From the NCBI GenBank assembly GCA_013151875.1, contig JAADHL010000380.1, positions 1 through 7,239 on the forward strand: 7,239 nucleotides of DNA, in the 5' to 3' direction. The DNA is from Deltaproteobacteria bacterium. Lineage in GTDB: Bacteria; Myxococcota_A; UBA9042; DTJE01. The notes beneath the pieces were generated by a model. It saw nothing but the letters and a program-made list of their open reading frames with translations, had not been told where the DNA came from and made no database searches. The translations under genes were made by a program, and so were the position numbers. Below, in pieces: positions 1 through 5,521 of this stretch. Within the stretch, counting starts at the first letter, position 1, and each line of letters opens with the position of its first letter.

Positions 1-2
1 TG

Positions 3-581
3 CTGGGCGGAGGCTGGCCGCGGGGAAGGGTCTGCTCGCTCCGGACCGAGGGGGCGGGATCGGCGGGACGGACCAGCCTGGCAGTGCTGACCGTGTCCTC
101 CGCTTCACGGCGGGGCCTGCTGTGCGCATGGATCGACGGTGCGGCATCCCTGGACCCTGTCTCCCTGAAAAGCGCCGCCGCCGACACCAACAGGGTCCTG
201 TGGGTCCGGGGTCCGATGAGCTTCGGCAAGACCATGTCGGCCGGCGAGGAGGTGATCAGGACCGGGGGCTTCGATGTGGTCGTGATCCGGCCCCCGGGAC
301 GCTTTCGCCACTGGAAGCGAAGCCATGGCGGGGCAGGTTCCCGAACCGCGGCATGGATGCGCCTGTCGCGCGCGGTGGAACGCGGCCGGGTGGTGCTGCT
401 GGCCCTGGACGACGAGGATGGATCGGCCATACCGGGTTGCCTCACGATCATGGTGGGCGGATACCGGGTCCATTGGGCCGGGACCCCTGGCGTTTCCGAC
501 CTCCTGCTGGGTGTCGGAACCCGGGTTGCGACCGCCGATGGAAATGCCGCTCTGGAGCTTGTCTCAGCGGAAATGATTTAG
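3..581 (+). CDS. imuA: ImuA-like RecA-fold protein of the SOS mutasome (5' end outside the window)
   Basis: The reading frame is open from the first bases of the window to TAG at 579-581, giving 192 residues. A GTG at 84 is unlikely to be the true start because RecA-like sequence precedes it, so the gene is partial here. The order of motifs follows the RecA core. LGGGWPRGR corresponds to the strand before the P-loop. GAGSAGRT (51-74) sits where RecA has GPESSGKT, with Arg replacing the catalytic Lys. LLCAWIDGAASLDP matches the RecA CAFIDAEHALDP segment, and FDVVVIRPP sits at Walker B, where the Asp is lost. A later AWMRLSRAVERGRVVLLAL resembles the helix-strand before RecA's L2 region, but the DNA-binding loops look shortened. 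ATP hydrolysis therefore looks doubtful. The assignment rests on this fold plus its position directly ahead of imuB and dnaE2. ImuA proteins are accessory factors of DnaE2/ImuB translesion synthesis. It is too divergent, and lacks too much, to be the housekeeping RecA. Confidence 0.8.
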   Translation: MGGGWPRGRVCSLRTEGAGSAGRTSLAVLTVSSASRRGLLCAWIDGAASLDPVSLKSAAADTNRVLWVRGPMSFGKTMSAGEEVIRTGGFDVVVIRPPGRFRHWKRSHGGAGSRTAAWMRLSRAVERGRVVLLALDDEDGSAIPGCLTIMVGGYRVHWAGTPGVSDLLLGVGTRVATADGNAALELVSAEMI

Positions 582-583
582 AA

Positions 584-600
584 CGGCACGTTTCGTGCCG
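584..600 (+). other. Hairpin in the imuA-imuB gap
   Basis: Two perfectly complementary 7-base arms, CGGCACG (584-590) and CGTGCCG (594-600), flank a TTT loop. The hairpin begins two bases after the imuA stop and ends about 30 bases before the imuB ribosome binding site. No T-run follows, so it is not a standard intrinsic terminator. It could set the relative level of the two messages by acting as a processing, stability or weak attenuation element, but that is inference. Confidence 0.5.
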
Positions 601-631
601 CTTGCTGGGTGATCATCGCTTTTGGGTAATG

Positions 632-639
632 AAAGAGGA
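632..639 (+). promoter_or_regulatory. Ribosome binding site deciding the imuB start
   Basis: AAAGAGGA lies 6-7 bases before ATG 646. It favours that ATG over the in-frame TTG at 622, which lies before this site and would read through it. Confidence 0.65.
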
Positions 640-645
640 CTAGCC

Positions 646-2277
646 ATGAAGGCAGAAAAAGAAACAACACATCCAGGAATCCAGATGCAAGCCGGCACAG
701 CCGGCGATACTACCCGCTCAAGGGCGCGGGCGTCAGACAGCTCATGCGTCATTCGCAAGACGGCAAGTGCGCCGGCGCGGGCGTCAGCCCGCGTAAAGAC
801 AAAAGAATACGCATGCATCCTGGCGCCCGCCCTGCCGCTGCAGGCCCTGGTCCGCTCCGAGCCGGACCTCGCGAACCGCCCCGTGGCAACACTGGACGGC
901 AGGGGCACACGGGCCGTTTTGGCCCATGTATCCCGTGCCGCCGGAAAGGCGGGAGCGCGGCCTGGGATGACGCCCTCCCAGGCCCGGTCAATTGCGCCCG
1001 ACCTGGTGCTGCGCACGGTCTCGCCCTGCGTCCTGGACGCGGCCCACCGTGCCCTGACCGACGTGGCCCTGGCTCATTCACCCAGGGTCCAGTCCGTCCA
1101 GCCCGGCGTCGTGGTCCTGGAGGTCAGCGGGACCCAGCGCTCGTTTCCATCCTGGTCGTCCTTCGGTTGCGTCATCCAGGCCGCGTGCCGCAAGGTCGGT
1201 CTCGCGGTGAGGGTCGCGGTGGCCTCGGGCCCGCGAATCGCCTGCATCGCCGCGCGGGCGTGCGAAGGCGTAGACGTGATCCCGTTCGGCAGGGAGGCCG
1301 CGGCCCTGGCGCCCCTGCCGATTCGGGCACTGGCCCCTTCCCCCGCGCTGGTCGAGACACTGTCCAGGCTCGGCGTGCGTACCGTGGGTGGGTTCGCACG
1401 CCTGAACGGACGCGGCATCGGCATCCGCCTGGGCCCCGAGGCCATGGACCTCCACCGCCTCGCCAGGGGCGAGGACTCTTCCCCGCTGCATCCCATCCGC
1501 CCCTGCGAGTCATTCGAGGAATCCGTGTCGCTGGACTACCTGCTGGACAATGCAGAACCCCTGGTCTTCCTGCTGTCCAGCGCCCTGGAACGCCTCGCCG
1601 CCCGACTCAAGGCCCGGCTCATGGCCCCCTGCGCGTTACGTCTTTCCCTGGATGTTGACCCGGCAGGCCGCCACGAAATCGCGGTCAGGCCTCCGGCGCC
1701 CACCCATGACATACGATCCCTGCTGACCCTGGTTCGCGTGGCCCTGGAGGCGTCCCCGCCACCGGGTCCCGTAGCCGGCTTCACCCTGGGGGCGGACGGC
1801 GACCAGGTCGTTGCCTCGCAGGGGCACCTGTTCGGCCCGCCAATGCCGGAACCTACCCGCCTGGCACGGCTGATGAACCGCCTCTCGGCCCTGGCAGGGC
1901 CCGAAAACGTGGGAACTCCCTCGGTCCTGGACGGGCACCGCAGGGACCCGTCATCGATCGGCAGTTTCGCCCCGAAGGCCTTGCACGACCTCCGACCCGA
2001 AGGCGATGCCAGTACGAAACTCGCTTTCAGCCGTTTCAATCCGCCCTTGCCGGTAAGGATCAGAACCCGTGACGGGGTTCCGGTGCGCCTGGACGGGGAC
2101 GGCATTGCGGCTCGCATCGTCCACGCTGCGGGCCCCTGGTACGCCGGGGCCGACTGGTGGGCCGAACGGCCCCAAGCGGGAGCTTTTTACGACGCCGAGG
2201 TCCGGGGACGGGGTATCTACAGGCTGTGGCACGACCTGTTGACGAACGAATGGTTCCTCGATGGCGAGTATGACTGA
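646..2277 (+). CDS. imuB: ImuB, catalytically dead Y-family polymerase homologue (mutasome hub)
   Basis: 543 residues from ATG 646, which has a well-placed AGAGGA before it. The first 54 residues are a low-complexity Ala/Arg/Ser/Thr-rich extension. The Y-family fold begins near residue 55 with YACILAPALPLQALV and continues with RPVAT, the LAHVSRAAGKAGARPGMTPSQA segment (about 92-113) and VVVLEVSG (155-162). The acidic residues that hold metal in active Y-family enzymes are absent from the first segment and from the VVVLEVSG region, as is usual for ImuB. A helix-hairpin-helix-like thumb (VETLSRLGVRTVGGFARL, 236-253) and a little-finger-like region (about 290-385) follow. QGHLF at 392-396 fits the QxxLF beta-clamp binding pattern. 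The C-terminus AGPWYAGADWW...YRLWHDLLTNEWFLDGEYD is a hallmark of ImuB and is where the family contacts its partners. By family knowledge it does not synthesise DNA but recruits DnaE2 to the clamp. Its stop overlaps the start of dnaE2. Confidence 0.95.
   Translation: MKAEKETTHPGIQMQAGTAGDTTRSRARASDSSCVIRKTASAPARASARVKTKEYACILAPALPLQALVRSEPDLANRPVATLDGRGTRAVLAHVSRAAGKAGARPGMTPSQARSIAPDLVLRTVSPCVLDAAHRALTDVALAHSPRVQSVQPGVVVLEVSGTQRSFPSWSSFGCVIQAACRKVGLAVRVAVASGPRIACIAARACEGVDVIPFGREAAALAPLPIRALAPSPALVETLSRLGVRTVGGFARLNGRGIGIRLGPEAMDLHRLARGEDSSPLHPIRPCESFEESVSLDYLLDNAEPLVFLLSSALERLAARLKARLMAPCALRLSLDVDPAGRHEIAVRPPAPTHDIRSLLTLVRVALEASPPPGPVAGFTLGADGDQVVASQGHLFGPPMPEPTRLARLMNRLSALAGPENVGTPSVLDGHRRDPSSIGSFAPKALHDLRPEGDASTKLAFSRFNPPLPVRIRTRDGVPVRLDGDGIAARIVHAAGPWYAGADWWAERPQAGAFYDAEVRGRGIYRLWHDLLTNEWFLDGEYD
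723..787 (+). repeat. Pair of 14-bp direct repeats in the imuB N-terminal extension
   Basis: GGCGCGGGCGTCAG occurs exactly at 723-736 and again at 774-787. The copies are 51 bases apart (17 codons) and in the same reading frame, so both encode an ARAS peptide. They could reflect a partial duplication that built the extension, since degenerated, or simple compositional recurrence in GC-rich sequence. Confidence 0.6.
776..793 (+). other. GC-only hairpin inside the start of imuB
   Basis: CGCGGGC (776-782) pairs perfectly with GCCCGCG (787-793) across a GTCA loop. It overlaps the second copy of the 14-bp repeat; the first copy lacks the right arm. It lies about 130 bases into imuB. A seven-pair all-GC stem is stable enough to slow ribosomes or shape mRNA decay, but no function is shown. 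Confidence 0.45.
1819..1833 (+). other. Putative beta-clamp binding motif of ImuB (QGHLF)
   Basis: Codons for Q-G-H-L-F, residues 392-396 of ImuB, fit the QxxLF clamp-binding pattern. They lie in the usual place, after the little-finger-like region and followed by GPP and a helix rich in Leu and Arg. In other ImuB proteins the motif is commonly QL-G/D-LF or QLPLW, so Gly at position 2 is a mild deviation. Confidence 0.6.
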
Positions 2278-5200
2278 CTACCGATACGTGGAACTGAGGA
2301 CGGCCAGCGCCTTCACCTTCCTGGAGGCGGCCTCCCAGCCCGAGGATCTGGCGCGTCGCGCCGCGGACCTGGGGTACCAGGCCATTGCCATGGCGGACGC
2401 GGACGGCGTGTACGGCATCCCCAGGTTCGTCAAGGCGGCCAGGGAGGCCGGGGTCAAACCCATCGTGGGGGCCACCGTCACCATGGAGGTTGCGGGCAAT
2501 CGGGATGCGGCCGAACCGGTGGCCGCACAAAGACGTGAGGCCCTGCACGGGGCGTCGGTGCAGGCGCCGCGCCTGCTGCTGTTGTGCGAGGACGAGTCCG
2601 GGTGGAGCAACCTGTGCGAACTGCTCACCGAGGCCCACCGGGGCCGGAACAAGGGCGAGGCCAGGACCGACTTCGCGAACCTGGAGCGATTTCACAACGG
2701 CCTGGTGGCGATAGGCGGCGGCGCACAAGGCCCCGTGCTGCACGCCGCACGCATGAATGGGCGCGAGGCCGGTGCACAAATGGCCGGAAGCCTGGCGTCC
2801 ATATTCGGAAACGACAGTTTCTTTCTGGATATCCAGAGGCATGGGGACCCGGCCGAAGAGCATGCAAATCGCTTTCTACTGGACCTTTGCGACTCGCTGA
2901 AACTTCCGTGCATCGCTTCGAACGACGTCCGCTACCATGTGCGAAAGCGGGGCCGGCTGTGCGACGTGCTCGCAGCCATCCGGAACCACGTGACCCTGGA
3001 CGCGGCAGGGTCCCTGCTGGACCCGGGCCACGGGCGCTATCTGGTAAAGCCGACCGATGCAGCCCGCGCCTTCTCTGACCTCCCCGGCGTCCTGGCCGCG
3101 ACCGCCGACCTGGCCGACCGCCTCGGCTTCGGATTTCGGGACACCGGCTATTCGTTCCCCAGATACCCAACGCCCCGTGGCGAAACCGAATTCAGCATCT
3201 TGTACGAACTCGTCCACCAGGGCGTACGCGAAAGGTACCGACCGGTGACCGCCAGGGTCATGCGCCAGATCACCCACGAAATGGACCTGATCGGGAAACT
3301 GGGACTGGCCGGCTATTTCCTGCTGGTATGGGACATAGTCAGGTTCTGCCGTGAAAACGATATCCTGGCCCAGGGACGCGGCTCCGCGGCCAACTCCGCG
3401 GTCTGCTATGCCCTGGCTATCACCGCGGTGGACCCCATAGCCTACGACCTGCTGTTCGAGCGTTTCCTGTCCGAGGAACGGGGCGAGTGGCCTGACATCG
3501 ACCTGGACCTGCCGTCCGGCGACGACCGCGAGAAGGTCATCCAGTACGTCTACAGGCACCACGGGACCCGATCCGTGGGGATGACCGCGGCCGTCATCAC
3601 CTACCGGGGGCGCAGCGCGGTCCGGGAGGTGGGCAAGGTCCTGGACCTGGACCCGTACCGCCTGGACCGCCTGAGCCGCCTCATGGGTCACTTCGATTTC
3701 CATGATTCGCCGGACGAACTGGAGGCAAGGGTCCGCGAGGCCGGACTGGACCCCGGCGACGTGCGCGTGGCCCGCTTCATGGATTGCTTCCGGGCGATCC
3801 GTGGCCTGCCCCGACACCTGTCCCAGCACAACGGGGGACTGGTGATCGCGGGGGGACGCCTGGACCGCGTGGTGCCGCTGGAGCCGGCCAGAATGCCCGG
3901 TCGAACGGTAATCCAGTGGGACAAGGACGACCTGGACGACCTGCACATGATCAAGGTGGACCTCCTGGGCCTCGGGATGCTGGCCGCCATCAAGGAGACC
4001 ACGGACCTGGTCAGACGGCACGAGGATGTGAAAGTGGACCTGGCCCACCTGCCACAGGACGATCCCGACGTGTTCCACATGCTGCGCCGTGCCGACACCG
4101 TGGGGGTCTTTCAGGTGGAGTCCCGCGCCCAGATGGCCACCCTCCCCCGCATGAAGCCCACCTGCTTCTACGACCTGGTGGTGGAGGTCGCCATTATCCG
4201 GCCCGGCCCCATAGTGGGAAAGATGGTCAGCCCCTATCTACAGCGCAGGGCCGGCCTTGAGCCGATCAGATACGCGCACCCGAGCCTGGAACCGATCCTG
4301 AAGAGGACCCTGGGGATCCCCCTGTTCCAAGAGCAGTTGATGCGCATGGCCATGGCCGTCGGCGGGTTCACCGGGGGTCAGGCCGAGGAGCTTCGCCGGG
4401 CCCTCGGCGCGCGGCGTTCCACCGAGCGGATGCAGCGCCTGATGGAACAGTTGAGCGAGGGCATGGAGCGCAAGGGAATCCCGAAATCCACGCGGGACGA
4501 GATCGTAAAATCAATTATTTCGTTTGCCCTGTACGGCTTCCCCGAGAGCCATGCGGCCTCCTTCGCGCTCATAGCCTATGCCAGCGCCTGGTTGAAATGC
4601 CACCACCAGGCGGCCTTTGTCACGGCCCTGCTGAATCAGTGGCCAATGGGCTTCTATCACCCCTCGACCCTGGTCAGGGATGCCCAGCGACACGGCGTCG
4701 AGGTGCGGCCGGTGGACGTAGCGCACTCGCAGTGGGAATGCTCGATGGAGGAAATAGAGAATAGATCCTCGATCGTCAATCGTCGATTGAATCCACGAAC
4801 CGACACGCTGCGTGCGAATCACGCCGTCCGGTTGGGGCTGAAATACGTCAAAGGGCTGTCGCAGGGTGTGGGCGCACGGATCGTCAAGGAAAGGACCAGG
4901 GGTGCATTCACTGGGGTCGTGGACTTGGCGGCCCGGACCAACGCTTCGTCATCTGAGGTCTTTGCACTGGCCCGGGTCGGGGCCCTGGCCTCCCTGGGTC
5001 GCCACCGCAGGGACGCCATGTGGCAGGCGCTCGCGGCGGGATCAGCGAAGGGCATGCTGAAAGATGCGATCCGTGGAACCCCGGACGAGGCGCTGGAACC
5101 CATGGACGCCACGGAGGAGACGGCGGCCGACTATGGCGGCATCGGCCTGTCTACAGCGCACCACCCGATGTCGTTGCTCAGGCCCGAATTGGACCACATG

Positions 5201-5515
5201 GGCGCCGTCACCGCGTCCGACCTGGCCGGCCTGCCCGACGGGCGGTGGGTCCGGCTGGGCGGGATGGTCATCGTCCGACAGCGACCCGGCACGGCCAAAG
5301 GGTTCTTTTTCGCCACCCTGGAGGACGAGACGGATCTGTCCAACATTGTTGTTACACCGGATCGCTTCAAGGCAAATCGGGCGCTGCTTTCCACCGAGCC
5401 GTTCCTCCTGGTGGAGGGGCGCCTTCAAAATCGTTCGGGTGTGGCCAGCATCAAGGCGGCGCGTTTCAAGAAACTGTCGCTGCCGCTGGAACATCGAGGT
5501 AGAAATTTCTGCTGA
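2261..5515 (+). CDS. dnaE2: DnaE2 (ImuC), error-prone C-family DNA polymerase III alpha subunit
   Basis: 1084 residues, the normal length for DnaE2 and shorter than replicative DnaE. An N-terminal PHP domain (about 7-260) opens with YVELRTASAFTFLEAAS, but the metal-binding His residues are gone. The C-family polymerase core follows: GRGSAANSAVCYALAIT (372-388), the catalytic PDIDLD with Asp 412, 414 and 416, and KVDLLGLGML with the third catalytic Asp at 567, so the polymerase should be active. ALYGFPESHAASFALIAYASAWLK and the GLKYVKGLSQGVGARIV helix-hairpin-helix come next. A C-terminal OB fold follows (WVRLGGMVIVRQRPGTAKGFFFATLEDETDLSNIVV, from about 996), ending in GRNFC, close to the SRDFH-type end seen in the family. 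The start could be ATG 2261 or ATG 2270. Neither has a convincing Shine-Dalgarno, and both overlap imuB (17 or 8 bases), suggesting translational coupling. In known cassettes it performs damage-induced mutagenic bypass and depends on ImuB for clamp contact. An unusual insert lies near residues 829-850. Confidence 0.97.
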   Translation: MASMTDYRYVELRTASAFTFLEAASQPEDLARRAADLGYQAIAMADADGVYGIPRFVKAAREAGVKPIVGATVTMEVAGNRDAAEPVAAQRREALHGASVQAPRLLLLCEDESGWSNLCELLTEAHRGRNKGEARTDFANLERFHNGLVAIGGGAQGPVLHAARMNGREAGAQMAGSLASIFGNDSFFLDIQRHGDPAEEHANRFLLDLCDSLKLPCIASNDVRYHVRKRGRLCDVLAAIRNHVTLDAAGSLLDPGHGRYLVKPTDAARAFSDLPGVLAATADLADRLGFGFRDTGYSFPRYPTPRGETEFSILYELVHQGVRERYRPVTARVMRQITHEMDLIGKLGLAGYFLLVWDIVRFCRENDILAQGRGSAANSAVCYALAITAVDPIAYDLLFERFLSEERGEWPDIDLDLPSGDDREKVIQYVYRHHGTRSVGMTAAVITYRGRSAVREVGKVLDLDPYRLDRLSRLMGHFDFHDSPDELEARVREAGLDPGDVRVARFMDCFRAIRGLPRHLSQHNGGLVIAGGRLDRVVPLEPARMPGRTVIQWDKDDLDDLHMIKVDLLGLGMLAAIKETTDLVRRHEDVKVDLAHLPQDDPDVFHMLRRADTVGVFQVESRAQMATLPRMKPTCFYDLVVEVAIIRPGPIVGKMVSPYLQRRAGLEPIRYAHPSLEPILKRTLGIPLFQEQLMRMAMAVGGFTGGQAEELRRALGARRSTERMQRLMEQLSEGMERKGIPKSTRDEIVKSIISFALYGFPESHAASFALIAYASAWLKCHHQAAFVTALLNQWPMGFYHPSTLVRDAQRHGVEVRPVDVAHSQWECSMEEIENRSSIVNRRLNPRTDTLRANHAVRLGLKYVKGLSQGVGARIVKERTRGAFTGVVDLAARTNASSSEVFALARVGALASLGRHRRDAMWQALAAGSAKGMLKDAIRGTPDEALEPMDATEETAADYGGIGLSTAHHPMSLLRPELDHMGAVTASDLAGLPDGRWVRLGGMVIVRQRPGTAKGFFFATLEDETDLSNIVVTPDRFKANRALLSTEPFLLVEGRLQNRSGVASIKAARFKKLSLPLEHRGRNFC
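4762..4790 (+). repeat. Degenerate heptanucleotide repeat and palindrome read through within dnaE2
   Basis: Three adjacent 7-mers share a TCRATYG-type pattern: TCGATCG (4769-4775), TCAATCG (4776-4782) and TCGATTG (4783-4789). A weaker unit, TAGATCC (4762-4768), precedes them. The last part is also an inverted repeat, TCAATCG / CGATTGA around T4783 (4776-4790). The stretch is visibly richer in A/T than its surroundings and encodes NRSSIVNRRLN in a place where DnaE2 proteins usually have a short variable link between the SxWxC strand and the AVRLGLKYVKGL segment. The frame is kept, so the protein is not broken. Confidence 0.5.
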
Positions 5516-5521
5516 CCCGGA

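Noticed and set aside
581..594. GAAC...GTTT arrangement resembling a LexA site
   Set aside because: The half sites are separated by 5 bases rather than 4 and the right half is imperfect. It sits between co-directional genes, not at an operon promoter, and the bases are better explained by the hairpin.
622..645. TTG 622 as the imuB start
   Set aside because: It would place the AGAGGA ribosome binding site inside the coding sequence, whereas ATG 646 is ideally spaced from it.
2060..2863. 267-codon - strand open frame across the imuB/dnaE2 junction
   Set aside because: It is antisense to two recognised genes, with low-complexity Arg/Gly/Pro composition and no recognisable motif.
2876..4078. 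400-codon open frame on the - strand opposite dnaE2
   Set aside because: It lies entirely within the strongly supported dnaE2 gene. Its translation is a His/Val/Gln/Asp-rich shadow of the GC-rich codons and shows no domain.
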